A DNA stretch of 22,655 nucleotides from Rhodosalinus sp041685465 (lineage in GTDB: Bacteria > Pseudomonadota > Alphaproteobacteria > Rhodobacterales > Rhodobacteraceae), in contig NZ_JAWLFS010000014.1 of the NCBI RefSeq assembly GCF_041685465.1, positions 1 to 22,655 of the forward strand, written 5' to 3'. The notes beneath the pieces were generated by a model that worked only from the letters and a program-made list of their open reading frames with translations, was not told the origin of the DNA and ran no database searches. The translations under genes were made by a program, and so were the position numbers. Positions within the stretch are counted from its first letter, which is position 1; each line of letters opens with the position of its first letter. Of the stretch, positions 1 to 6,687 are shown piece after piece.

Positions 1-822
1 CGGCGCCGTCGGGCGGGCCTCGGCCGCCGTCGCGACATCCCCCTGCGTCGGTACCTGCGCTACGGGCGCGGGCCGGGGAGGGGCGGTCGTCGCGGCGGCG
101 GCCGTACGAGGGAGGGTGGGCGCCGCCGCTCCGCGTGGCGTGGCGGCGCGGGCCGGGGTGCCCGCCTCCGATAGCTCGGGCGCGCGCGATGCGGCCGGCA
201 GCCTGGCCCTAGCCGTGATGGCGTCCTCGATGGCCGGTCGCGCGGGCGCCGCGGCGCCGGCGTCGTCCATGGCAGCGATCCGGTCCGCGGGGGCAGGGCT
301 CAGGCGCGCGGTTTCTGCGACGCGCCCCATGGGCGTCCGAGCCGCCGCACCGGTGGCGGGGTCCCGCTCCGGGGCGGCCGCACCTGTCCCCTCTGACACG
401 GCGCGGCCGGGGCGGGCGCGGGGTGCCGCTTCGCGCGCCGGCCGCGCCGTGTCGCGCAGGGCCGGTGCCGATTGCGCATCCGGTGGACGCGCGGCGACGG
501 GGCCGGCCCGCGGTGGTGAACGCGCGGCTGTTTGCGCGCGCGGCGTGATCGGGGCCGACGCCCCCCGCGGCACGACGGTGTCCGCCAGGCGATCCGAGGC
601 GCCGCGCAGGCGGCGGCCGGCCTCGGTCTCGGGCTGCTTGGCCTCGGCGTCCTGCGCGGGGACTTGGTAGGCCAGGATGTCGATCCCGGTCTCGGGTGGC
701 GGTGGATCGGCCGGCGGGGCAGGGGCTATGGCGAGCCCCGCGACGAGCAGCAGCCCCGCGTTGCCCAGCACGGAGACCACGATACCACCGGCCCAGAAGG
801 CATGCGTTTCCCTCTGGCTCAC
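1..822 (-). CDS. TonB-like single-pass Ala/Pro/Arg-rich protein (N-terminal part, runs off left edge)
   Basis: The frame is open from a GTG at 822 to the window edge (274 codons, no stop), so the C-terminus is missing. The GTG overlaps the stop of the preceding exbD in a GTGA junction, the usual sign of translational coupling. Residues about 8-32 form one hydrophobic membrane segment after a short charged N-terminus. A proline patch follows, then about 230 residues of low-complexity Ala, Pro and Arg. This layout, placed after exbB and two exbD genes, is that of a TonB/TolA-type transducer, whose extended periplasmic tail carries motor-driven movement outward. The tail is Arg-rich rather than made of the Glu-Pro/Lys-Pro repeats of classical TonB, and the diagnostic C-terminal domain cannot be seen. 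It could instead be a peptidoglycan-binding or T6SS-specific anchor. The reading frame is secure; the function is inferred from position and architecture. Confidence 0.7.
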   Translation of the reverse strand, partial: MSQRETHAFWAGGIVVSVLGNAGLLLVAGLAIAPAPPADPPPPETGIDILAYQVPAQDAEAKQPETEAGRRLRGASDRLADTVVPRGASAPITPRAQTAARSPPRAGPVAARPPDAQSAPALRDTARPAREAAPRARPGRAVSEGTGAAAPERDPATGAAARTPMGRVAETARLSPAPADRIAAMDDAGAAAPARPAIEDAITARARLPAASRAPELSEAGTPARAATPRGAAAPTLPRTAAAATTAPPRPAPVAQVPTQGDVATAAEARPTAP

Positions 823-1226
823 GGGGCGGCCTCCGGGGTCACCACCAGAGCGACATGTGCGGCGCCGAGCGCCTCGATCCGGCTGAGCAGGGGCAGGACG
901 TGGCGCAGCTCGGCCGCCCGGTGGGCATTGAGCCGCACGAGCGTGTCCGGCGCCGCGTCGAGCTGGGACTCGATGCTCGCGAGAAGCGCCGAGCGCTCGA
1001 TCGGCACGGACTCGAGGGCCAGACGCCCGTCGCGCGCGACCGACACCGTGATCCCGCCACCGGGCATGTCCGCGCCCGCCCCGGTCTCGGCCGGCAGAAC
1101 CTCGAAGGGGGCGGTGGCGTCGAAACGGCCCACCAAGAGAAAGAACACCAGCAGGAAGAAGACGACATCGATCAGCGCGATGATCGGCTCGGGCGCGTCG
1201 CGGGCGCTGCGGCGGTGCAACTTCAT
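819..1226 (-). CDS. exbD: ExbD/TolR-family proton-channel subunit (second copy)
   Basis: This 135-residue protein has the ExbD/TolR plan: a short basic N-terminus, one membrane helix at about residues 14-33, then a small periplasmic domain. The helix begins with ALIDVVFFLL, in which Asp20 matches the proton-carrying aspartate essential in ExbD and TolR. Such proteins sit inside an ExbB pentamer and couple proton flow to movement of a periplasmic partner. The start codon overlaps the previous gene's stop (ATGA) and its own stop overlaps the next start (GTGA), so three genes are tightly coupled. It differs clearly in sequence from its neighbour exbD, so the two are paralogues and not a recent duplication. 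The family is certain; what the motor drives is not known. Confidence 0.9.
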   Translation of the reverse strand: MKLHRRSARDAPEPIIALIDVVFFLLVFFLLVGRFDATAPFEVLPAETGAGADMPGGGITVSVARDGRLALESVPIERSALLASIESQLDAAPDTLVRLNAHRAAELRHVLPLLSRIEALGAAHVALVVTPEAAP

Positions 1227-1645
1227 GGCGCGCGCTCCGGCCGGATGACGGCGACTCGGCCCGCGCCGGCTGCGCGCAGGCGATCGGACAACGTGACGAG
1301 CGACTGAAGCGGCGCGCGCGCCGAGGGCAGCACGACAACGTCGCGTTCGGGAAACCGGGCGAGCGTCTCGCGCAGGTCCTGCGGCGCGAGCGCCCTGCCG
1401 CGGAAACGGGCCGTTCCGTCGGCGCTGAGGCGCAGAAGGAGCGGTGGCTCCGGCGCCGTGGGGTCGCCTGCTCCGGCGTCCTGCACGCCGGCGCCCGGCG
1501 GTGCGGCGCCCTGGGTCAGCGGCATCATCCGCAGGTTCAGATAGGTCGAGGTGACCATGAAGAAGATCAGCATGATCATGAGTACGTCGATCATGGAGAC
1601 GAGAGACGGCCCCACGAGCGGCCTTGCCCGACGTTCGAGTCGCAT
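1223..1645 (-). CDS. exbD: ExbD/TolR-family proton-channel subunit (first copy)
   Basis: This 140-residue protein has a basic N-terminus, one membrane helix at about 14-36 starting SMIDVLMIMLIFF with the expected conserved aspartate at Asp20, a Pro/Ala/Gly linker, and a small alpha/beta periplasmic domain from about residue 68 onward. The ATG at 1645 is preceded by a strong GGGAGGGG ribosome site about four bases upstream. It lies 21 bases after exbB and overlaps the second exbD by ATGA. Family knowledge: ExbD, TolR and MotB-like proteins provide the plug and proton path of rotary 5:2 inner-membrane motors. Two different ExbD genes in one operon suggest a heterodimeric plug, as in some TonB systems with exbD1/exbD2. 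The heterodimer is inferred. Confidence 0.9.
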   Translation of the reverse strand: MRLERRARPLVGPSLVSMIDVLMIMLIFFMVTSTYLNLRMMPLTQGAAPPGAGVQDAGAGDPTAPEPPLLLRLSADGTARFRGRALAPQDLRETLARFPERDVVVLPSARAPLQSLVTLSDRLRAAGAGRVAVIRPERAP

Positions 1646-1666
1646 CGCACCCCTCCCGGGCGTGGG

Positions 1667-2287
1667 TCAGCGGGGCGGCGGCTCACCCGCGAAGAGCCGG
1701 CCGACCGCGCCCTCGATCTCTTCTCCCGCCCGCTCGACCCGTGCATTGAGCAGCGCCGCCGCGATGGCCGCCGGGATGGCGACCAGAAGCCCGGCCGCGG
1801 TTGTCAGCAACGCCTGCCAGATCCCGTCCGCCAGCATGGCGGCATTCGCCGCGCCCTCGGCCATGGAGAGGTCGCGGAACGCGCGGATCATGCCGAGGAC
1901 CGTGCCGAGAAGGCCCAGCAGCGGGCTTATCATCGCCGTCAGTTCCAGAAGGCGGATGTGACGGTACATCCGCGCCATCTCCGCGTTGCCGCGCCATTCC
2001 AGCTCGGTGTCGAGTGCCGCGCGCGCCGCGCCCGATTTCAGCGACTGCATCGCGTGGCGCAGAAGGCGGTCAGCCGGGCTTTCGGCGTCGGCGATCGCCT
2101 GAAGGGCGGCGTGCCGGTCGCCAGCGTCCCAGAATTCAAGCGCGGAGGTCCGCCGCGCCCGGCCCGACAGCACGCCGCGGAGTTGAAAGGCCTTGGCACC
2201 GATGAGCCCGAACGACGCCAGCGACAGCACGACAAGGATCGCCACGATCGGGCCGCCCTGGCTGAGCGTGGCGATCAGGCCGTCCAT
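1667..2287 (-). CDS. exbB: MotA/TolQ/ExbB-family proton-channel protein
   Basis: This 206-residue protein has three membrane helices at about 11-33, 115-136 and 157-180, with a cytoplasmic loop between the first two: the ExbB/TolQ topology. The family signature is SPLLGLLGTVLGMIRAF at 121-137, with a threonine at 129 and a Thr-Thr pair at 162-163 where ExbB/TolQ carry proton-path polar residues. It would form the pentameric stator through which protons flow, with the two ExbD proteins encoded downstream. The ATG at 2287 follows the stop of the upstream exported-protein gene by 3 bases, so they are co-transcribed. ExbB and TolQ cannot be told apart from sequence alone. The absence of tolA/tolB/pal neighbours and the presence of a TonB-like tail gene favour an ExbB-like label. 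Confidence 0.93.
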   Translation of the reverse strand: MDGLIATLSQGGPIVAILVVLSLASFGLIGAKAFQLRGVLSGRARRTSALEFWDAGDRHAALQAIADAESPADRLLRHAMQSLKSGAARAALDTELEWRGNAEMARMYRHIRLLELTAMISPLLGLLGTVLGMIRAFRDLSMAEGAANAAMLADGIWQALLTTAAGLLVAIPAAIAAALLNARVERAGEEIEGAVGRLFAGEPPPR

Positions 2288-2290
2288 GCG

Positions 2291-2764
2291 TTATTCGACG
2301 AACCGGGCGGAGGTCCGGCTGACCAGGTCCATCAGGCCGAAGCAGTCGGCCGGCCCATCGTTCTGAACGTTGCAGGCGGTCATGTCGTGCAGCAGCACCT
2401 CGGAGATCTCCCCGCAGGCGATCTCGGGGATCTCGAAGAGCTTGAGCGTGGTGCGCCCGGCGGGAACGGGGGCCGCGTCGATCGTCAGCAAGCGGTCGAT
2501 CACCCCCTGTGCGTCGAGGATCGCCAGGGACATCTCGAAGCCGTCGTAGGTGACCTCGCCACCGTTGCGGAACAGGAAGAAGGCGCGGCAGCCGCCATCT
2601 TCGCCCGCCTCGAACTTGTTGAGTTCCACGGTGAGGGGCGGGTCGTTCTCCCGTGCTTGTGCCTGCTGCTGGGCGGTGGCGGTGCTGGCGAGCGCCGTGA
2701 CCGTGATGACGGCGGCGCTCATCGTGGCGGCCAGCGCTTTCCTCGGCTCGAGGGCATGTCCCAC
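2291..2764 (-). CDS. Exported four-cysteine protein of unknown function, first gene of the exb operon
   Basis: I do not recognise a characterised family, although similar small exported proteins in this kind of bacterium are sometimes labelled only by their signal sequence. The chosen GTG at 2764 is preceded by GGGAGA about seven bases upstream and gives 157 residues with a complete signal peptide: a basic patch (PRKA), a hydrophobic stretch and a likely cleavage after Ala-Thr-Ala at residue 31. A longer open frame from an ATG at 2875 would bury this signal 40 residues inside and is less likely. An ATG at 2720-2722 is another possible start. The mature part is beta-rich in appearance and contains four cysteines (59, 117, 131, 141), enough for two disulfides, which fits a periplasmic protein. 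Placed 3 bases before exbB, it is probably a periplasmic partner of the motor. Confidence 0.75.
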   Translation of the reverse strand: MGHALEPRKALAATMSAAVITVTALASTATAQQQAQARENDPPLTVELNKFEAGEDGGCRAFFLFRNGGEVTYDGFEMSLAILDAQGVIDRLLTIDAAPVPAGRTTLKLFEIPEIACGEISEVLLHDMTACNVQNDGPADCFGLMDLVSRTSARFVE

Positions 2765-2939
2765 GGCTGTCTCTCCCGGCGGTCTGCCACGATGTAGCCA
2801 CGGTCGCGCGATGCGGGTCAAGGGCGCGAGCATGGCGCGCGCGTGAAGACGGAAATTCATGTGGCATTTTCTCATTTTCTTGGTAGCGTCAGAGTCGTCG
2901 CTTACGCCACGTTAAGGCCATATTCTCCGCAGGTGAAAC
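2765..2939. promoter_or_regulatory. Divergent intergenic region between the exb operon and the T6SS operon
   Basis: These 175 bases separate the two divergent operons and must hold control signals for at least one of them. The stretch 2851-2930 is visibly richer in A and T than anything else nearby, including a T-rich run at 2870-2880. A 16-base imperfect dyad, CTTACG-CCA-CGTTAAG, lies at 2901-2916, 24 bases before the tssA start, where a regulator could bind. A CATATT at 2919-2924 resembles a -10 box, but it has no -35 partner and would leave almost no leader. I see no sigma-54 type GG-N10-GC element. Confidence 0.4.
2791..2821 (-). promoter_or_regulatory. Candidate sigma-70-type promoter for the exb operon
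   Basis: On the minus strand a good -35 box, TTGACC (2821-2816), is followed 18-19 bases later by a weak -10-like sequence around CTACATC (2797-2791). Transcription would start near 2784, leaving a leader of about 20 bases with GGGAGA just before the GTG at 2764. The geometry supports the shorter start of the exported-protein gene. The -10 match is poor, so this is only a candidate. Confidence 0.3.
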
Positions 2940-3965
2940 TTGGACGATCTCTTCACAACGCATGCGGAAAATGCGCCGAGCGGGCCGAACCTCGAGTACG
3001 AGCCCGTCTTTTCGCAACTCGAACTGGTCGCGCAGCCGGGGCAGGAGCGGCAGGTCGGCGATGCGGTCATCGAGGCGGAGGACCCCGATTTCAGCGACGT
3101 GTCGCGCGCAGCACGCGAGGTGCTCGCGCTCAGCCACGACCTGCGCGCGGCGGTGCATCTTGCGCACGCGGAGCTGAATCTCAACGGGCTGGCCGGTCTT
3201 GCGGAGGCAGCGGGCTACATTCGGTTCTGTCTCGAGGATCACTGGGACACCTGCCACCCTCAGCTCGACGCCGAAGATGACGACGACCCGACGATGCGGG
3301 TCAACGCCGTCTTGGGGCTTGCGGATAACGACACGATCATCCGCGCCCTGCGCCGCGCGCCGTTGACGCAGAGCCCGGCGTTCGGACGCATCTGCCTGCG
3401 CGACATCGAGATCGCGGAAGGCGAGATCGATCCGTCGGACGGCGAAGCGGTCCTCGACCCGGCTGGTGTACGCGCCGCCTTTCAGGACACGCCTGCCGAG
3501 GCCATGCAGGCGCTGGACGCCGCGGCGCGCGACGCGCTCGACAACGTGCGCGCGATCGACGGCGTCTTCGCGCAGCGACTGCCCGGGACGGGGCCGGAGC
3601 TCGGACCGCTTGTCCGCACCCTGTCGCGGATCGTGGTGCAGACGGGGGCGTTCGTCGGTGCGGACGCCGGGGATGCCGAGCAGATGCCCGACGGGCCGGA
3701 CGCCGCGCCCACCTCCGCCCCACAGGCGACAGAAGGTCCGGGCGTGCCCGGGCGGCTGGACAGCCAGCGCGACGTGCTCGCCGCGCTCGACGCGATTACG
3801 GACTACTATGCGCGCCATGAACCCTCCAGCCCGGTCCCCCTGCTTCTCAGGCGGGCCCGACGGCTGGTGGGGGCGGATTTCCTGACGATCATCGAGGATA
3901 TCGCGCCTGCCGGCCGCGATAACGTCACCGTGGTCGGCGGGATCACGGAGGACGAGGGCGACTAG
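2940..3965 (+). CDS. tssA: T6SS protein TssA (ImpA N-terminal domain family)
   Basis: TssA proteins join the baseplate and the growing sheath-tube and cap or guide assembly. This 341-residue protein has the ImpA N-terminal domain at about 14-130, recognised by the HWDTCHPQLD segment followed by an acidic run and DPTMRVNAVLGLAD, the family hallmark. The C-terminal 65 residues carry the conserved pattern around YYARHEPSSPVPLLLRRARRL ending in a Phe-Leu-Thr-Ile-Ile-x-Asp motif, as in TssA proteins with a short C-terminal oligomerisation domain. The region between (about 200-275) is Ala/Pro-rich and probably flexible. The start is a TTG at 2940, backed by AGGTGAA a few bases upstream; no ATG or GTG fits as well. 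It is the first gene of the T6SS operon, 60 bases before tssB. Confidence 0.93.
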   Translation: MDDLFTTHAENAPSGPNLEYEPVFSQLELVAQPGQERQVGDAVIEAEDPDFSDVSRAAREVLALSHDLRAAVHLAHAELNLNGLAGLAEAAGYIRFCLEDHWDTCHPQLDAEDDDDPTMRVNAVLGLADNDTIIRALRRAPLTQSPAFGRICLRDIEIAEGEIDPSDGEAVLDPAGVRAAFQDTPAEAMQALDAAARDALDNVRAIDGVFAQRLPGTGPELGPLVRTLSRIVVQTGAFVGADAGDAEQMPDGPDAAPTSAPQATEGPGVPGRLDSQRDVLAALDAITDYYARHEPSSPVPLLLRRARRLVGADFLTIIEDIAPAGRDNVTVVGGITEDEGD

Positions 3966-4025
3966 GCCCGGACAGGAATGGCCCCGTGTCGATGACGCGA
4001 AAGGGGTGCTGACAGGGAGACAAGC

Positions 4026-4541
4026 ATGTCGAGTTCTCAGAAATTCATCGCGCGCAACCGCGCGCCACGGGTGCAGATCGAATACGACGTCGAACTCTAC
4101 GGCGCCGAGAAGAAGGTCCAGCTTCCCTTCGTGATGGGCGTCATGGCCGATCTCGCCGGCAAGTCGGAAGTCGAGCAGCCCGGCGTCGCGGACCGAAAGT
4201 TCCTCGAGATCGACGTGGACAACTTCGACAGCCGGATGAAGGCGATGAAGCCGCGGGTCGCTTTCTCGGTGCCCAACACCCTGACGGGCGAGGGCAATCT
4301 CTCCGTCGATGTCACCTTCGAAAGCATGGACGACTTTTCCCCCGGAGCGGTCGCCGAGCAGGTCGAGCCGTTGAAGAAGCTGATGGACGCCCGCAACGAG
4401 CTCAACAACCTGATGACGTACATGGACGGCAAGCCCGGCGCCGAGGAACTCGTGGCCAAGGCGATGAACGACCCCGATCTGCTCAAGACGCTGGCGGCCC
4501 GACCCGCCCCCGATGGCGCCGACCAGGAGGAGAAAGAGTAA
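4026..4541 (+). CDS. tssB: T6SS contractile sheath small subunit TssB (VipA)
   Basis: TssB pairs with TssC to build the contractile sheath around the Hcp tube in the cytoplasm. The 171-residue length is typical. The N-terminus SSQKFIARNRAPRVQIEYDVE is the conserved opening of the family, followed by KKVQLPFVMGVMADLAG and the FLEIDVDNFDSRMKAMKPR segment. The C-terminal part holds the helix around KKLMDARNELNNLMTYMDGK and an acidic Asp/Glu/Lys tail. The ATG is preceded by AGGGAGA at 4014-4020. The gene sits 3 bases before tssC, so the two subunits are made together. In systems with TagJ, that accessory protein binds the TssB N-terminal helix, and a tagJ gene follows further down the operon. Confidence 0.97.
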   Translation: MSSSQKFIARNRAPRVQIEYDVELYGAEKKVQLPFVMGVMADLAGKSEVEQPGVADRKFLEIDVDNFDSRMKAMKPRVAFSVPNTLTGEGNLSVDVTFESMDDFSPGAVAEQVEPLKKLMDARNELNNLMTYMDGKPGAEELVAKAMNDPDLLKTLAARPAPDGADQEEKE

Positions 4542-4544
4542 ACC

Positions 4545-6041
4545 ATGGCCGAAGAAGCGACCCAGCCAGCCGAGGGCGGCGCCCAGACCGAAGCCGCCGA
4601 CTCCGACTTCGAGAGCCTCCTGCAGAAGGAGTTCCGTCCCCGGACGGACAGCGCGCGGACAGCCGTCGAATCCGCGGTCAAGACACTGGCGCAGCAGGCG
4701 CTCGAGAACACATCGCTGATTTCGGAGGATGTGCTGCACTCGATCGAGGCGATCAAGGCCGAGATCGACCGCAAGCTGTCGGAGCAGATCAACCTGATCA
4801 TCCACCACGAGGAATACCAGCAGCTCGAGAGCGCCTGGCGCGGCCTGCACTATCTCGTCAACAACACCGAGACCGACGAGATGCTCAAGATCCGCGTCAT
4901 GAACATCTCGAAAAAGGAACTTCACAAGACGCTGCGCAAGTTCAAGGGGGCGGCCTGGGACCAGTCGCCCATCTTCAAGAAGCTCTACGAGGAGGAGTAC
5001 GGCCAGTTCGGGGGCGAGCCCTACGGGTGTCTCGTGGGCGACTACCACTTCGACCACAGCCCGCCCGACGTCGAGCTGTTGAGCGAGATGTCGAAGGTCG
5101 CCGCCTCGGCGCATGCCCCTTTCCTCGCAGGGGCCGATCCCGCGCTGATGCAGTTCGAGAGCTGGCAGGAGCTCACCAATCCGCGGGATCTCACGAAGAT
5201 ATTCCAGACGCCGGAATACGCCCAGTGGCGCAGCCTGCGCGAAAGCGAGGACAGCAAGTACATCGGGCTCGCGATGCCGCGGTTCCTCGGACGCCAGCCC
5301 TACGGCCCCGAGAGCAACCCGGTGGAGGAGTTCGCCTTCGTCGAGGATACGGGAAACGCGGAGTCGGAGAAGTTCGCGTGGGTCAACGCGGCCTACGGCA
5401 TGGCCACGAACATCACCCGGTCTTTCAAGGAATACGGCTGGTGCTCGCGCATTCGCGGCGTCGAGTCGGGGGGTACACTGTCCAATCTGCCGACCCACAC
5501 CTTTCCGACGGACGACGGTGGCGTGGACATGAAATGCCCCACCGAGATCGCGATCGCCGACCGGCGTGAAGCGGAACTCGCAAAGGCCGGACTGATGCCG
5601 CTCATTCACCGCAAGAACTCGGACATGGCGACCTTCATCGGCGCGCAGTCGCTGCACCAGCCGGCGGAATACGAGGACCCCGACGCCACAGCCAACGCCA
5701 ATCTTGCAGCGCGGCTGCCGTATCTCTTCGCGACCTGCCGGTTCGCACATTATCTCAAGAAGATGGTCCGCGACAAGATCGGCTCGTTCAAGAGCCGCGA
5801 GGACATGGAATACTGGCTGAACAACTGGATCATCCAGTATGTCGACGGCAGCCCGGAAAGCTCCTCTGAAGAGTACAAGGCGACGCATCCGCTCGCCGCG
5901 GCCGAAGTGACGGTCGAGGAAGTCGAGGGGAACCCGGGCTATTACACGTCGAAGTTCTTCTTGCGACCGCACTACCAGCTGGAGGGGCTGTCCGTATCGC
6001 TCCGCCTGGTCTCGAAGCTTCCGTCAGAGAAGCAGGGATAA
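4545..6041 (+). CDS. tssC: T6SS contractile sheath large subunit TssC (VipB)
   Basis: TssC is the main building block of the contractile sheath. The 498-residue protein matches the family across its whole length: an acidic Ala/Glu-rich N-terminus, then the DFESLLQKEFRPRT segment, the HHEEYQQLESAWRGLHYLV block at about 86-104, FGGEPYGCLVGDYHFDHSP at about 153-171, AMPRFLGRQPYG near 243-254, and a C-terminal part with the FKSREDMEYWLNNWI segment. A good AGGAGGAG ribosome site lies within the end of tssB. After the stop there are 83 bases before hcp; a small stem (CTCCGC 6048-6053 with GCGGAG 6061-6066) sits there but is too weak to call a terminator. The N-terminal stretch is where ClpV contacts the contracted sheath in the Vibrio class. 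Confidence 0.98.
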   Translation: MAEEATQPAEGGAQTEAADSDFESLLQKEFRPRTDSARTAVESAVKTLAQQALENTSLISEDVLHSIEAIKAEIDRKLSEQINLIIHHEEYQQLESAWRGLHYLVNNTETDEMLKIRVMNISKKELHKTLRKFKGAAWDQSPIFKKLYEEEYGQFGGEPYGCLVGDYHFDHSPPDVELLSEMSKVAASAHAPFLAGADPALMQFESWQELTNPRDLTKIFQTPEYAQWRSLRESEDSKYIGLAMPRFLGRQPYGPESNPVEEFAFVEDTGNAESEKFAWVNAAYGMATNITRSFKEYGWCSRIRGVESGGTLSNLPTHTFPTDDGGVDMKCPTEIAIADRREAELAKAGLMPLIHRKNSDMATFIGAQSLHQPAEYEDPDATANANLAARLPYLFATCRFAHYLKKMVRDKIGSFKSREDMEYWLNNWIIQYVDGSPESSSEEYKATHPLAAAEVTVEEVEGNPGYYTSKFFLRPHYQLEGLSVSLRLVSKLPSEKQG

Positions 6042-6124
6042 CGCAGCCTCCGCGTCGGGGGCGGAGCCCCGGTGCGGTTCATACCAAGCGCGATCACCCA
6101 AGCGCACAATAATGGAGAGGAAAA

Positions 6125-6610
6125 ATGGCCGTAGACATGTTTCTGAAGCTGGGCGACATCAAGGGAGAGTCCCAGGACAAGATGCACAAGGAGGAGATCG
6201 ACGTCCTCGCCTGGAGCTGGGGCATCAGCCAGAGCGGCACCACGCACTTGGGCGGTGGCAGCGGGGCCGGGAAGGCCAGCTTCCAGGATATCAGTGTGAC
6301 CAGCTATTACGAGAAATCGACACCCCATGTGATGACGAAATGCGCCACGGGTGACCACATCCCTGAAGCCACGCTGACCGTTCGGAAGGCCGGCGGCAAG
6401 CAGGTGGAATACATCATATACACCCTTAAGGACATCATCGTGACCTCTGTCAGCACCGGAGGCTCGGGGGGCGAGGACCGGCTGACGGCCAATTTCTCGC
6501 TCAACTTCGGGGCGTTCGAGACGATCTACAAGCCGCAGGACGAGAAGGGCAATCTGGGCGCGGATATCGCGTTCAATTACGATATCGCGGCGAACGAGAA
6601 GAAGTCCTGA
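6125..6610 (+). CDS. hcp: T6SS inner-tube protein Hcp (TssD)
   Basis: Hcp hexamers stack to form the tube that is propelled from the cell with the spike, and they can carry small effectors in the lumen. The 161-residue length is normal. The opening MAVDMFLKLGDIKGESQDK, then IDVLAWSWGISQSG and the glycine-rich loop GGGSGAGK, match the Hcp family, as do ISVTSYYEKSTPHVM and the C-terminal SLNFGAFETIYKPQ. There is no C-terminal extension, so it is a plain structural Hcp and not an effector fusion. The ATG has a strong GGAGAGG site (6114-6120) four bases upstream. The gene is set apart by 83 bases upstream and by a strong hairpin downstream, consistent with Hcp being needed in large excess over other components. 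Confidence 0.98.
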   Translation: MAVDMFLKLGDIKGESQDKMHKEEIDVLAWSWGISQSGTTHLGGGSGAGKASFQDISVTSYYEKSTPHVMTKCATGDHIPEATLTVRKAGGKQVEYIIYTLKDIIVTSVSTGGSGGEDRLTANFSLNFGAFETIYKPQDEKGNLGADIAFNYDIAANEKKS

Positions 6611-6617
6611 TCCCTGC

Positions 6618-6652
6618 GGGGGCGCGACCGCGGAAGTTGCGGCCGCGCCCCC
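6618..6652 (+). terminator. Strong GC hairpin after hcp (partial terminator or mRNA 3'-end stabiliser)
   Basis: The left arm at 6618-6631 (GGGGGCGCGACCGC) pairs with the right arm at 6639-6652 (GCGGCCGCGCCCCC): 13 base pairs with one A-C mismatch and a 7-base loop. It begins 7 bases after the hcp stop codon. No run of T follows, so it is not a textbook intrinsic terminator. A stable 3' hairpin that protects an abundant hcp transcript or causes partial stopping before tagJ is the likely role. The structure is read directly; the function is inferred. Confidence 0.55.
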
Positions 6653-6687
6653 GTGCCATGACAGACCGAATAGGGAGGCGCGGCGTG

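Noticed and set aside
116..1307. Plus-strand open frames over the exb genes
   Set aside because: They lie opposite clear ExbD genes and the transducer frame; their Ala/Arg-rich translations are composition artefacts.
819..2287. Zorya-type anti-phage motor (ZorA/ZorB)
   Set aside because: ZorA has a long cytoplasmic tail and ZorB an OmpA-like domain, with ZorC/ZorD nearby. Here the proteins are ordinary short ExbB/ExbD with two ExbD genes and no nuclease or helicase partner.
2765..2875. Upstream ATG start at 2875 for the exported protein
   Set aside because: It would bury the signal peptide 40 residues inside and overlap the candidate promoter; the GTG at 2764 has a ribosome site at the right distance.
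2889..5972. Minus-strand open frame of about 1,030 codons opposite tssA, tssB and tssC
   Set aside because: Antisense shadow of highly conserved sheath genes; it would also run through the divergent promoter region.
6042..6124. Terminator or promoter between tssC and hcp
   Set aside because: Only a 6-base-pair stem and no convincing -35/-10 pair are visible in the 83 bases; a separate hcp promoter cannot be supported from sequence alone.
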